A DNA stretch of 64,000 nucleotides from Onthophagus taurus (Eukaryota > Arthropoda > Insecta > Coleoptera > Scarabaeidae), in the NCBI RefSeq assembly GCF_036711975.1, contig NC_091973.1:18352001-18416000 (forward strand), written 5' to 3'. The translations under genes were made by a program, and so were the position numbers. The notes below the pieces were generated by a model. The model did no database searches. It saw only the letters and a list, made by a program, of their open reading frames with translations, and was not told the origin of the DNA. How positions within the stretch are numbered: the first letter of the stretch is position 1; each line of letters begins with the position of its first letter. Of the stretch, positions 1 through 10,546 are shown one piece after another.

Positions 1-315
1 AATTAACATAAATGTCAATAAATTAAAATTACTTATTGAGGACACAGATAAAGATGAAGAACTAACATTAAAAAAAAAGGATGGCCTAACAAATCAAAAA
101 ATATCCCAAATAATATTAAACAGTATATTAATCTAAAGTTCAATTTAACTGAAATTAATGATTTAATTTATCTGAATGATAGATTAATTGTAACTTCAAC
201 ATGGAGAAATAAAATGTTAGCATTAATTCATACTGGACATTTAGGTATTACTAAAAGTCTACAAAGAGCTAAAAAATTTGTATATTGACCTGGGATGACA
301 AAAGATATAATTAAT
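1..315 (+). pseudogene. Gypsy-2 pol fragment (RNase H/integrase junction)
   Basis: The plus strand reads through the end of RNase H and the spacer into the integrase zinc finger of a Ty3/gypsy polyprotein (the H-x-G-H and YWPGM-like stretch around 225-300, with a stop in place of the W). It closely matches the reverse complement of about 12425-12725, so it is a second copy of the same family in the opposite orientation. The match ends abruptly at the LTR starting at 316. The left edge is the window boundary. Confidence 0.75.
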
Positions 316-508
316 TGTGGATATATATGTATGTATCCACAATATAAATTAATATTTTAATAAGTAATAATATGACTACACTAATATAACTACATTCACA
401 GGATTGATAGGATCGATTGATTATTATTTTGAATGATAATAATATTAATAATTTTATATAGTAACGTTCTCCTTTATTTTGTACATGTCGTGTGCACAGC
501 ATGCTACA
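316..508 (-). repeat. Gypsy-1 3' LTR
   Basis: A 193-bp block starts TGTGGAT and ends GCATGCTACA on the plus strand, so it has TG...CA ends. It recurs, split, at 5086-5100 plus 6421-6582. It directly follows (on the minus strand) the pol stop, as a 3' LTR should. The small ORF predicted inside it is not a gene. Confidence 0.8.
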
Positions 509-515
509 GCCATAT

Positions 516-3500
516 TTAAAAATTGAAAGTAACTTTTTTTTGAATTTTTATATTATGAGAATTGATTGCCTCGCTGTGGTGACATGTTGAATTTTCTTTT
601 AAAAGAAATGCTGGTTTAAGGTTGTTGATGTTAACAGCTACTTCCTTGTTATTTTTGAAAATTACAAAATATTTCGGAAATGTTTTTATCACTTCAAATG
701 GGCCTTCATATCTTGGTGTTAAAGAGGGTTGAATCCCATTAATTTTGACAAAAACAAATTTTGAAATGAATAAATCTTTATGAATAAATGGTTTTTGGTT
801 AGAATGAAAAACTGTGTTTACTGGTTTCAAACAAGAGAATGTTTCTCGTAAACTAGATAGCAATGGATCAGATTCCAAAGGGTGTTGAATATTAACAAAA
901 AATTCTCCTGGAAGCCTAAGTGGTTGACCGTATACAAGTTCGGCAGATGAACAACCTAGGTCTTCCTTTAGAGATGATCTGAGGCCTAGGAGAACCAAGG
1001 GAAGATCATTGTTCCACCTCGTAGTGTTACCTCTGGCAGTTATGGCTGTTTTTAAAGAACGGTGAAACCTTTCTAAAATTCCGTTGCTTTGGGGATGGAA
1101 GGTGGATGTATGAATTTGACGTGTTCCAAGAAGGGTGTGAAATTTTGAAAAGAGTTTTGATTCGAATTGTCGTCCCTGATCATGGGTTATAGTGCTAGGA
1201 ATGCCAAATCGGCTGAAATAATGCCGAAACAAAGTATCCGCAATAGAAGAAGAACCAATATCTTTGAGAGGAAAAGCTTCTGGCCAACGCGTGAAACGAT
1301 CTATTACGGTGAGCACATATGTGCAGCCAAGGGACGGAGTGAGAGGACCGACCAAATCAATGTGGATATGATCGAATCTTAATTTTGGTATCGGAATTTT
1401 ACTAATAGGTGATTTTGTGTACTTTTGAACTTTTGTTTGTTGACATCGCAAACAGGTTTTTGTCCATAACTGAATGTGTTTTGTCATGTGAGGCCAAAAG
1501 AATCGTGTTTTGATGATGTGTGTAGTAGCGCGAATACCAGGATGTGTTAAGTTGTGAAATTTGTTGAAAATTGTTTTACGAAATTTTTGTGGTATGTATG
1601 TTCGAGGATTGTTTGTTGAAATGTCGCACCAAAGCTTTACATCTGAATGTGATGTTGTTTGTTGCGATAGGTTATATTTAGTAGTTTGTGTCTTTGAGTA
1701 TTGTTTGTTTAGTAAATGTGTTAATTCTGTATCGTTAAATTGCGCGTTTTTTAAGGTTTGTGTGTCAGGGTACTGTGAATTTAGAGAATCAATATTTGTT
1801 CTGGACAACGTGTCCGCTACAATGTTTGATTCTCCTGTAATGTACCTGATATCTGATGTGAATTGTGTTATGTAAGTAAGATATCGTGTCTGACGCGGAG
1901 TTTTTTCTGTGTTAGAAAAAATTGTGTTGATTAGAGGTTTGTGGTCAGTGTAAACTACAAATTGATGTCCATGTAAAAAATGTTTAAAGAATTTGATACT
2001 AGTGTAAATTGCTAACAATTCTCTATCAAAAGTTGAATAATTTATTTGGCTTGAAGATAATTTTTGAGAAAAAAATGCTAAAGGTTGTGTTTTATTGTCT
2101 ATAGTCTGTGATAAAACTGCTCCTATACCTTTACTTGAGGCGTCTGTCGTCAGTGAAAGAGTTGCTTGTGGTGATGGGTGTGCAAGAGTGACGGATTTTG
2201 ATAAAAGTTCTTTGGCTGTAGTGAAAGAAATGTCGTGAAGGTGTGTCCAAGAGGTGATTGATTTAAGTTTTTGTGAATAAAGTGTTTGTGATAAATGATG
2301 TAGAGGAGCTAAAATGTTTGAGATGTTTGATAAAAATCTGTGATAAAAATTTATCATTCCTAAGAATAGCTGTAATTGTTTTAGTGTGGTTGGTTTTGGA
2401 AATTCAGTTATGGCATTAACCTTAGATTGCGAAGGGCGAACGCCTTCAGCAGAAATTTGATGACTTAGGAAATTTAAATCTGTAACTCCAAAAACACATT
2501 TTGTTGGTTGTATATTAATATTACAAGAGCTTAACCTCTCAAACAATTGTTGTAAATGAAGGTAATGTTCTTCTTCATTGCGACTGGCTATTAGAATATC
2601 ATCTAGATATACGAATAGGAAATCTAAGCCAGATAGAACTTCGTTTATGAATCTTTGAAAGGTCTTTGAAAATCTTTGTGCCGCATTACGTAAACCGAAA
2701 GGCATTCTCGTGAATTCGAACAGACCAACCGGTGTAGTGATAGCCGTTTTAGGAATATCGTCTTCTTCTACAGGAATTTGGTGATAAGCTCGTACCAGAT
2801 CTAATTTTGAAAAAATGTTGCAATTGTGTAAATGTAAGTTAAAATCTTGAATGTGCGCAAGAGGATAACGATCTGGAACTGTGATGTTGTTGAGTTGTCG
2901 GTAGTCTCCACATGGTCTCCAATCGTTGGAATCTTTCTTAGGGACCATGTGAAGAGGCGACGCTGTAGAAGAAGAAGAGGGTCGGCAGATTCCTAATGCC
3001 ACCATTTGTTCGAATTCTTTCTTTGCGATGTTGTGTTTGTGCACGTCTAAACGTCGGGGACGACAAAACGGTAAGTGTGAGTTGGTAACAATTCTGTGTC
3101 GAGTGTTATGTCCAACTGGTTTTGTAAAGTCCGGTGTAGACGTTAATTTTGTAAAATTTTTTAAGAGTGTTGTATATTTGGTTTCAAAAGAAAAAATTTT
3201 GGGAGTTGGAATAGTATTTTTGACAATGGAACCAATTGAAAACAAATTGGTTTTCGAATCTACCAATCGCTTCTTTTTTATATCCACCAAGATACCAAAT
3301 GCATGAAGGAAATCCGCACCAATGATTGGTTTACTAACATTAGCTATAGTAAATACGAATGGGAAATTCCTTCTTAGATTTAATGAAATTGTAAGCATTT
3401 TTTTACCGTATGTAGTAATTGTAGTACCATTAGCGGCAGAAAGGTTTGAGTTGGTATCTTGGTTACGTTTCGGATATAATTTGTGAGGTAGAACCGAAAT

Positions 3501-3605
3501 GTCAGCTCCAGTGTCAATTAAAAAATTTAGGTTATTTTGATTGTCAAAAATGAAAAGTCGCGAACTGACAGAATTTACCGTAAATTGAGGTTGACTTTTT
3601 GTCAA
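516..3605 (-). CDS. pol: Gypsy-1 Pol polyprotein (protease, RT, RNase H, integrase)
   Basis: An uninterrupted 1029-codon ORF encodes the replication enzymes of a Ty3/gypsy LTR retrotransposon. Domains in order: aspartic protease with DTG at residues 31-33; reverse transcriptase about 185-400 with the YLDD box at 333-336; RNase H about 485-600, starting TDASSKG and ending ADTLSR; integrase with an HHCC finger (H684, H688, C718, C721) and catalytic D750, D809, E845, i.e. DD35E spacing. The listed start is a TTG. The frame is open further upstream and overlaps the gag end in the -1 frame, so Pol is probably made by frameshifting rather than from its own start. All catalytic residues are present, which is striking because gag and the 5' LTR of the same copy are damaged. 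There is no envelope ORF; the stop lies 7 bp from the LTR. Confidence 0.93.
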   Translation of the reverse strand: MTKSQPQFTVNSVSSRLFIFDNQNNLNFLIDTGADISVLPHKLYPKRNQDTNSNLSAANGTTITTYGKKMLTISLNLRRNFPFVFTIANVSKPIIGADFLHAFGILVDIKKKRLVDSKTNLFSIGSIVKNTIPTPKIFSFETKYTTLLKNFTKLTSTPDFTKPVGHNTRHRIVTNSHLPFCRPRRLDVHKHNIAKKEFEQMVALGICRPSSSSTASPLHMVPKKDSNDWRPCGDYRQLNNITVPDRYPLAHIQDFNLHLHNCNIFSKLDLVRAYHQIPVEEDDIPKTAITTPVGLFEFTRMPFGLRNAAQRFSKTFQRFINEVLSGLDFLFVYLDDILIASRNEEEHYLHLQQLFERLSSCNINIQPTKCVFGVTDLNFLSHQISAEGVRPSQSKVNAITEFPKPTTLKQLQLFLGMINFYHRFLSNISNILAPLHHLSQTLYSQKLKSITSWTHLHDISFTTAKELLSKSVTLAHPSPQATLSLTTDASSKGIGAVLSQTIDNKTQPLAFFSQKLSSSQINYSTFDRELLAIYTSIKFFKHFLHGHQFVVYTDHKPLINTIFSNTEKTPRQTRYLTYITQFTSDIRYITGESNIVADTLSRTNIDSLNSQYPDTQTLKNAQFNDTELTHLLNKQYSKTQTTKYNLSQQTTSHSDVKLWCDISTNNPRTYIPQKFRKTIFNKFHNLTHPGIRATTHIIKTRFFWPHMTKHIQLWTKTCLRCQQTKVQKYTKSPISKIPIPKLRFDHIHIDLVGPLTPSLGCTYVLTVIDRFTRWPEAFPLKDIGSSSIADTLFRHYFSRFGIPSTITHDQGRQFESKLFSKFHTLLGTRQIHTSTFHPQSNGILERFHRSLKTAITARGNTTRWNNDLPLVLLGLRSSLKEDLGCSSAELVYGQPLRLPGEFFVNIQHPLESDPLLSSLRETFSCLKPVNTVFHSNQKPFIHKDLFISKFVFVKINGIQPSLTPRYEGPFEVIKTFPKYFVIFKNNKEVAVNINNLKPAFLLKENSTCHHSEAINSHNIKIQKKVTFNF

Positions 3606-3649
3606 AATTTTGAATTTGGAAAAATTTTGTTTTTCTTTTGAAACCTTTA

Positions 3650-4584
3650 TTAGTTTTTTGATGTCGATGGAAAATTTTTGTTTTTGTCGGTGAAGGAATT
3701 ATAAAATTTGCAATATGTTCCTCCACATTTAACCGCGTTGTCTCCAAATTTACGGTGATACCAACAAATAGTCGAATAACTCGTAGAATTAGATCTATTC
3801 CGCGAGTGACGTGACGAAGAACGATGTCTATCTCGAGAATTGTGAAAACAATTACAATTACAATTCTTCGACGTATTTGTTGGTATGTTTTGAAATTGGG
3901 TAGTCAAAGAATTTATTTGATTTTCCAAATTTTTTGTCCTGTTGTCCTGTTGTTGTTGTTGTTGTGTAATGGTAGTCACTAGTGCTTGACACGTTAACGT
4001 CAGATTTTGGATTGTTGTTAGTAATTCGTCGTGTGGTGGTGTTTTTGTGGTGCGATGTTTTTGAACTTCCAAGAGGTGTGTTGAGGTCGACGTCAAATTC
4101 ATTGATTCCCACACCTTGTCGGCAATGGAAAGAATGTCCACAACGTCCTCTTTGCCAGAAGCGAGGAGTGCAACCGAAACAACACGAGGTAGTCTCCTTT
4201 GCCACAATTTTAATAATAAATTTGGACTAACCACCTGAGAACCACCAACTGTGGTCAACATCGCTCGATAAAAATCTGACGGTTTTTGATCTCCCATTTG
4301 TGAACCTAACAGAACATCGTCCAGCCGTTTTTCTTCACTCAATTTCGATTTATGTCTGGAGGGTTCTGTATGAGATCTACCACGGTAGAGATGATCTCAG
4401 TGGGTAAATTTGCCAAAAGAATGTTAAATTTTGTTTTTTCACTGCTAATTCTAGTTAGAGTAAACTGTGCTTCAACTTGTCGAAACCAAATATCGGGATT
4501 AGAAGGCCAAAATGGTGGTAATTTCAGTTTTGAAATATTTTGCAATTCGTGTGCGGTATTGTCACCATCAGCAGGGTCAATCAT
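3650..4584 (-). pseudogene. gag: Gypsy-1 gag, broken
   Basis: Two reading frames together resemble the structural protein of insect gypsy elements. The first (4584-4339) carries the usual N-terminal block LPPFWPSNPDIWF. The second (4342-3650) starts at SEEKRLD and continues through a KPSDF-like block, a glutamine run, an Arg/Ser-rich tract and a CWYHRKFG motif. The frames meet with a frameshift at 4339-4345. The stretch normally lying between the PP motif and SEEKRL (about 15 residues in relatives, from family memory) appears shortened. Gag from this copy should therefore be non-functional. The stop at 3650-3652 lies 45 bp upstream of the first potential Pol start. Confidence 0.85.
3671..3677 (-). 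promoter_or_regulatory. Candidate -1 ribosomal frameshift heptamer
   Basis: On the coding (minus) strand the gag frame reads A AAT TTT here, which fits X-XXY-YYZ. It lies 18 bp before the gag stop. The pol frame is exactly -1 to gag and is open through this point. No pseudoknot was modelled. Confidence 0.5.
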
Positions 4585-4904
4585 TTTTAATAAAATATTG
4601 TCTAGAAAATACGTTTAGGTTTTCTATTAAAGTAAAGTAATTTTTTTAATATTTGTTCTTGTTAAATAAAAATTGTTGAAAATATGATTAATTTTTTGAT
4701 TCCTCTTAATATTTAGTCCTATAGGAATGAAAAGTGACTTTACTCACCGGCACACGACTGTAAACAAAACGTTTGGAATCTTGATGGTTGCGGGACTGGG
4801 CTAGCGCTTGTTCTAACTTGATGGAATGACTTGACGTCTTGTTGTCAATTGACGTAATATGGCTTGGGTTTGTCTTTATTGGGTATGGATAGAGCGCAGA
4901 TTCA

Positions 4905-5078
4905 AATATTTCGTCGGGGGCAGGTTCAAGCTAATCTTCAGGTGCAGGTATAAAGTAATCGCTGGGGTAGGTTCAAAAAATTCGTCGGGGGCAGGTTCAA
5001 TTTTCGGGTGCAGGTATAAAGTAATCGTTAGGGTAGGTTCAAAAAAATTCGTCGGGGGCAGGTTCAACCTTCGGGGTC
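4905..5078 (-). repeat. Tandem repeat in Gypsy-1 leader
   Basis: About 2.4 copies of a 68-71-bp unit lie next to the primer-binding site. Each begins ATTCGTCGGGGGCAGGTTCA and contains GGTGCAGGTATAAAGTAATCG. The plus-strand ORF over it is a by-product of the repeat. Confidence 0.75.
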
Positions 5079-5082
5079 ACCA
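5065..5082 (-). promoter_or_regulatory. Gypsy-1 primer-binding site
   Basis: The minus strand reads TGGTGACCCCGAAGGTTG three bases after the LTR end (TCCACA). This is the position and form of a tRNA primer-binding site. The tRNA species is not assigned. Confidence 0.75.
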
Positions 5083-5100
5083 AATTGTGGATGTATATAT

Positions 5101-6420
5101 ACCGAGAGATCAAAAAAACCGGTCCGCTAAAAACTACTTTCCCAAGCGCTTGATACCAATACTTACTGTCCTCGTCACAGCCTCCTCCCATCTCTACGTG
5201 TTTTTAATTTTCAACGTTCTTATTGGTCGACGAGGTGATATCGATTTTTAGTTTCAATAGTTTCGATCAGCTGAGCTCAGAGTTGTGTTCTTGGTTTTGG
5301 CGTTTGGTGTTTTCAATATTTCATTATGAATTTATTGCGGTTTTATTTAATATTATCTGTCTTTATTAAGACAAAAATTCGATTGTGATTTTTCTCTAAG
5401 GTAAATAATTATTTTATTTTAAATCGGTTTGGTATAAATTTCGTTGATTTATTTTTAGGTTAAATCATGCCGTTCACCTTAGAAGAAGACAAGTTTCAAA
5501 GTTTTTTCTCCAATCTTATCTTCGAAATGGAGTAAAAGATCAAAATGGGGTATGAAAATATTCAACAAGTCTTTGTGTAGAGGAATTTAGGGAGACATGC
5601 CTGGAAAATGTAGTGAATTACCTTATGTCATGACATTAGGGAAGTTGTCAAAGTGGTTTGTTACAAGAATTCATTGAATAATTACATGATGATGAATTGG
5701 AAGAAGGATTTTTTCAACATGACAATGCAACTGCACGAACAAACAAAAGATTCCTTCATGAATTTTATGATGATTGAGTAATCGGTAGAGGATGTTGACC
5801 ACCTCACTCACCCGATCTAACCTCACTAAATTTCTTTTTATTCGGCCATTTCAAAAATTCTGTCTACAAAAACCGTTTACAGACCATAGAAGAATTGGAA
5901 GATGCAATACGACACAATGTTCAACAAATAACTGCAGAGCAACTTGTACAGGTCTTCGATAATATGAAAAGAAGAATCACTTTATGTTTAGAAAAGAATG
6001 GTCAACATTTTGAATTCGTTTTATAATAAATAAAACTTCTAAACCTTTATTTTTATAATAAAATAAAAGATCTTTTTTTGATTTATGAAATAAATTAATT
6101 ACAAAAGAATAGTTTAAAGGGTTTTCTTTTTATTAATTAATCCTTTTTAATTATTTTCGTCATAATTTAAATTTACATCCACCAATCTAACTCCAGAGAG
6201 AATTTATTTCGAATTTTGTTTAACGAGAGTAACATTTTTAATTTTGTGCGTGAGTTTTTAAGGTTATGTTTACTAAACTAAAAGTTTCCTCCCATTTCCC
6301 CACCACTATTAAAACAAGTGGAAAGAGGGTGTGGCCGCTGTGACGAGGGCAGTAAGTATTGGCATCAAGCGTTTGGGAAAGTAGTTTTTAGCGGACCGGC
6401 TTTCTTGATCGCATTGTATA
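5101..6420 (+). mobile_element. Mariner-like DNA transposon inside the LTR
   Basis: Inverted repeats of about 80 bp (5103-5178 and 6338-6416) share the block CCGGTCCGCTAAAAACTACT. They flank a decayed transposase and lie in an AT-rich TATA context inside the LTR, consistent with TA-targeted insertion by the Tc1/mariner superfamily. Confidence 0.82.
5467..6026 (+). pseudogene. Tc1/mariner-type transposase remnant
   Basis: A possible N-terminus (ATG at 5467) soon hits stops. The C-terminal third is readable from about 5706 to the TAA at 6024-6026. It contains an FFQHDNA box holding a catalytic Asp, PPHSPDLTSLNFFLFG holding another, and a C-terminal RITLCLEKNGQHFE. Two in-frame TGA codons stand where relatives of this family have Trp (before VIGRG and before PPHSPD), as expected from TGG-to-TGA decay. 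The central region is deleted. It is the same broad family as the transposases at 21531-22111 and 23360-23990. Confidence 0.8.
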
Positions 6421-6620
6421 TGTGTCCACAATATAAATTAATATTTTAATAAGTAATAATATGAAGTACATTCACAGGACTGATAGAATCGATTTTATTA
6501 TTTTGAATGATAATAATATTAATAATTTTATATAGTAACGTTCTCCTTTGTTTTGTACATGTCGTGTGCACAGCATGCTACAGTAAGTAAAAGTTTTTAT
6601 AAAACAATTCCAGCAAACAC

Positions 6621-6791
6621 TTAGAATTCAGATGTGTCTGTTGAATATTCTTCCTGGGAAGTGCTAAGATACACATCACCTTGTGAAAAGGCTTTATTTT
6701 CTTTTGCCAACCGTTTCATTCTTCCCTTTAATGTATTGCTTTTAACTATTCTAATAGCAGAGAGAAATAAATCTTTATTACAGCTATCGAC
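6621..6791 (-). other. Possible terminal exon, unknown protein
   Basis: A 56-codon open stretch ends in TAA at 6621-6623. It is preceded by TATTAG, which could be a 3' splice site (intron side at 6792-6794). The encoded tail is charged and ends YSTDTSEF. Further upstream on the minus strand, near 6945-6951, is a good donor-like CG|GTAAGTA. No homologue is recognised. It could be a gene fragment carried by a repeat. Confidence 0.25.
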
Positions 6792-6830
6792 CTAATAGTC
6801 TTTCGAAGAAATTTTAGAAATTTTTAGAAA

Positions 6831-7785
6831 TTTTGGAATAATTAAAGAATAGCTGTCCCTCTTAAAAATCGATGATTTTTTTTTTAATTGGTAGGAAATG
6901 ACTCAAAAGATGTGTTAATGATAAAAAAAAGTGTGCAAAAGTGCAGTACTTACCGAAAAATCACTTTAAAGTTGCGATTGGACGTTTCTTTTTGCAAGTT
7001 AAAAGCAATGTTAAATATGCATTTTCCTATTAAATCCTAACCTGAAATTGTTTAATTTATACCCACGCACTAAATAAAAAATTATTTTCACTAAACTTAT
7101 TGAGATTACAACATATTTTCGGGTGAAAACCTTATTTCTTAGGCTCGCAAAGCATAACCACAATTACCTGTCGTTAAAGGAAGAATTTGAAGTTGAAGAA
7201 TTGTACATATTGGTAAAAGAGATCTGGCATGCATTTAATAAATATCATAAAAAATCGTTGTCAACGGAACCATTCATTTTTAAAAGAGTGGCGGACATGG
7301 TTGCACAATCATCGAGTCTACCTGAAGAAGTGATCACACAAATAGTAAGAATCATGTCCTATATGTATAAGACTTCATGATTTAAAGCAAAAAATTTAGT
7401 ATTAACAACGTACAAAGAAAAAATAAAATTAAGAAATTTTGGAGTAATTAAAGCATAGATGTCCTTCTTAAAAATCGATGACTTTTTTTTTAATTGGTAG
7501 GAAATGACTCAAAAGATGTGTTAATGATAAAAAAAAGTGCGCAAAAGTGCAGTACTTACCGAAAAATCACTTTAAAGTTGCGATTTGACGTTTGTTTTTG
7601 GAAGTTAAAAGCAATGTTAAATATGCATTTTCGTATTAAATCCTAACCTGAAATTGTTTAATTTATACCCACGCACTAAATAAAAAATTATTTTCACTAA
7701 ACTTATTGAGATTACAACATATTTTCGGATGAAAACCTTATTTCTTAGGCTATCAATGCATAACCACAATTACCTGTCGTTAGAT
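6831..7785 (+). repeat. 606-bp tandem duplication
   Basis: The block 6831-7160 recurs at 7437-7785 with a constant offset of 606 bp and high identity. Shared text includes ATTGGTAGGAAATGACTCAA and GTGCAGTACTTACCG. The duplicated part looks intronic and includes the first ~35 nt of an exon-like ORF. The remaining exon sequence exists only between the two copies. Confidence 0.85.
7142..7380 (+). CDS. Possible exon, unknown protein
   Basis: After a good acceptor (CTTATTTCTTAG at 7130-7141) an open frame runs to TGA at 7378-7380. It encodes about 79 residues beginning AKHNHNYLSLKEEF and is predicted mostly helical (a charged helix, then VADMVAQSSSLPEEV). No family is recognised. An in-frame ATG lies 19 bp upstream of the acceptor, so it could also be read unspliced. 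The acceptor and first codons are duplicated at 7736-7785, where the frame soon fails. It could be a last exon of a host gene or a captured exon. Confidence 0.35.
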
Positions 7786-8837
7786 AGAATTGTTTCTACC
7801 AAATGTGTGTTAATAGACTTTGTGTTAATAGATTGTGTATCAATTGATCTGTCAAACGACTGAAATATCTTTATGTTGTAAATATAAATGATAAATAAGT
7901 ATAGTAGCTTATTTAATAGTAGTTTACTTAAATTAAAATAGTTATTAAAAAAGACATGTGTATACATGGTTACAAAATAAAAATAAATAAATAACCCGTG
8001 TGACGATAGTAACAAACCTTCCTACAACTAACTTTTACCCGTAATTTCCTATCTATTTTATTAGCTGATATCTTTCATATTATTAAAGATAGCGGAAAAC
8101 TAAATGCACCATTTGAAAGCTTGATTCTTTCTCTATGAAATCGTCGGTCCTCGTTTGCCGATATGTTGATATTAAGATCAATAAAAGATGAAGAACCCCG
8201 TTCTGTACGTAAAATAGCTTAATATTAAAAAACTTCAAACCCTTGTGCAATTGTTATCAAACCGAATTTAAAAAAACTGTGTTCACAATCAGAAAGAACG
8301 CTCCTTCAAATATCTTAATCCGGGTTTTTGTCGGTCAATATCTATTAGCATCATGGTTAAATCACCTTTAATATACATCTCTATATACAGAAACGTTTAA
8401 TTGCTCTAGTAATTGGCTTCCGCGCATCATCACTTTCTGCTCGTAAGCATACCTTACATTTATCTACCTTGGACACAAGGTTTATATACATAGGTTCCTA
8501 TACTGCAATACTTTGATTTTAGTTTTGTTGGTGAGACGTAAGAGCAGGAGTGTTTCGTGACGTAAGGGGCGGCGGATTGCGCACGCAACCTCAAGGTCAT
8601 GTTTAGTGAGAGCTGAAGTGTCTTCTCTGGTATAACATAAATCAATTACTATTGTAGTTTCACTCAATTATTTTGTGATAAGTGAATTTATATCAAAAAT
8701 TAAGTTGAATTATTTTCCGTTTTCCTACCGCAGTTAATTATATACCACACTAAATATATTAAAGTAATTCAAATTCGTTATTTTAAAAATTTGAATATTT
8801 CCCGGTATTATTTTCCGCCAATTACGTAATGCGCAGT
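7786..8837. other. No gene recognised
   Basis: AT-rich sequence without a convincing ORF or repeat. The short minus-strand ORFs at 8460-8667 overlap each other in different frames and match nothing. Confidence 0.5.
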
Positions 8838-9109
8838 ATGGTCACAGAATAACCAGATGTGACACTGACGTCGATTCTTTTGATGTTGGCAGCACCCCGT
8901 TTTATGACCTCGATTTAAAATCCGCCATCATATCGCGGGGATCCGTATGCGCGATGAACGCACAATGAATGAGAGAGACAACTTAATTTACCACCAATAG
9001 CAGCCATACCTTGCTTCCTCGCAATAATATGACGTCAGATTTGGTGGGATACCGCCAGTGTCACTTCTGGTTATTCTGTGGTATGGTACGCAACCATACC
9101 ACAGAATAA
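8838..9109. repeat. MITE-like inverted repeat with a terminal hairpin
   Basis: A ~30-bp arm at 8838-8867 (containing CACAGAATAACCAGATGTGA) is inverted at 9056-9086. The outer box then recurs at once as a perfect 17-bp palindrome, 9071-9087 against 9093-9109 with a 5-nt loop. There is no coding potential. Confidence 0.7.
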
Positions 9110-10244
9110 TAATAAACCTAGACAACCTCTTATATACAAACATTGCCTTGAAACGGATGTAACTATGTTGTTTTAGAGGACGTCCAAAATGGCGTCTCGA
9201 ACTCGAATGGAAAATTTATCAGGGTCCTCAAATTTACAAATCAATAAAAATCACCAAATTCAATAAAAATGCACAAAAGGAAAAGGAAACAACTAAAAGA
9301 TCGAGCCCTGAAAATAATATTTAGTAGAATATTTTTACCTTAAGTTAAACGTGTAGCCGTGTTGATTAAAACGGAACTAGGAACGCCAATAACAATTGAC
9401 CAGATTAGTTTAGATCTTCTTGTCGATTTGTTCTACGACAAGAAGATCTCCAAAACCAATTAATGAGATTCTTCAATAAAAATCTTCTACAACCATGCGG
9501 TTAAGCTTTACTAAAAATTACACCAGTGTACTGCACCAAGGATCGATAACGAAAGAGGAAGAAGAAACGCGGTACGGATTAATGATATCCGCATCCCCAC
9601 CCCTAACATTAATAGATCTCACAAATATCGATAAATTCACCAACGAAACTCATGTTACATAGAGTTAGTTCTACTTTTAGTTAAACAAAAATATACAATC
9701 ATCTAGCGCTGAATAACAATTAAAACTATACCAAGTCTTAATATTAATTCTTCTCTATAATTATCTTTCAACTAACATTTCCCGCCGTTCGATATTATTA
9801 ATCTTTCTACACAAAGACGGCACCTCTGCTGTTAGAAATCTGAAATAGAGATGCGCATTAGCAGAGAGAATTTGATACGCAATATTACGCGAGCGTAAGA
9901 AAACCTGGAGTCGCTTCTAGCTTCAGTGAGCTCCCAGTTGTTGTGAATATCATCTTTAACATCAAACGCTGTCATGTGAATCAAACCACGTCTGGAGATG
10001 AACTGAACTTTTATTATTTTCAAAACCTGTTTTATACAATAAACTTAAACTTACTATTCCGCAGTATATCTATTCGGCGGTCGACTAGTTCTGCCAAAAC
10101 TTGAAGTTTTTTAATTATCATTGCTTTGAACATATCATTAATAGTATTTTCACATGTATTATCGTATACAAATTTATTAGTTCGTAAATTATTAAATTGG
10201 TAATCTATGGTTTTTGAGCTTTTATCGGGTTTTAAATAAATCAT
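9110..10244. other. No gene recognised; one short perfect hairpin
   Basis: The only ordered structure I see is a 14-bp perfect inverted repeat (9412-9425 and 9436-9449, AGATCTTCTTGTCG) with a 10-nt loop. ORFs here are short and featureless. Confidence 0.45.
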
Positions 10245-10546
10245 ATTGCGAATAATACTCGTCCATCTTCCTTTTTTATTTTATAGAACGTGGCCCAATT
10301 CTCTTAATTATTATGCCAGGTTGCCAGATATCTTTGGGTCTAAATTGATATCTTATCAAACTACCTGTCTTAAAATGATTACACAACTTAACACCTTTTT
10401 AATCATAATAACGTTTAGTTTTGTTTTGATGATTTAAAAAATTTGATTTAAATTCTTTTTTGTTGATCAATTTTGGGTTTAATATATTTGTCTTTAGTAT
10501 ACATTCCGTAAATGGGTGTGTTTCGATAGGCCAATAATGACATATA
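10245..10546 (-). pseudogene. Gypsy-2 integrase C-terminus
   Basis: The minus strand continues the Gypsy-2 integrase after the foldback insertion: a YWPIETHPF-like block, a run ending NKTKRYYD and, after a frameshift, FRPKDIWQPGIIIKRIG, typical of the gypsy integrase tail. The stop near 10400 and the frame change show decay. Confidence 0.75.

Larger units (their letters stand above)
5086..6582 (-). repeat. Gypsy-1 5' LTR, split by a DNA transposon
   Basis: The LTR occupies 5086-5100 and 6421-6582. Joined, the two pieces match the 3' LTR at 316-508 (shared CCACAATATAAATTAATATT, and ACGTTCTCCTT to GCATGCTACA). The right flank after 6582 does not match the left flank before 316, so no target duplication is visible and one edge has probably rearranged. 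Confidence 0.8.

Noticed and set aside
311-502. 63-codon minus-strand ORF
   Set aside because: It lies wholly in the Gypsy-1 LTR; related frames occur in the other LTR copies only because of sequence identity.
1167-3306. Plus-strand ORFs over the Gypsy-1 pol
   Set aside because: They are antisense shadows of the intact Pol frame.
4859-5251. 130-codon plus-strand ORF with internal amino-acid repeats
   Set aside because: It is antisense to the Gypsy-1 leader; the protein repeats come from the DNA tandem repeat, and it runs into the mariner TIR.
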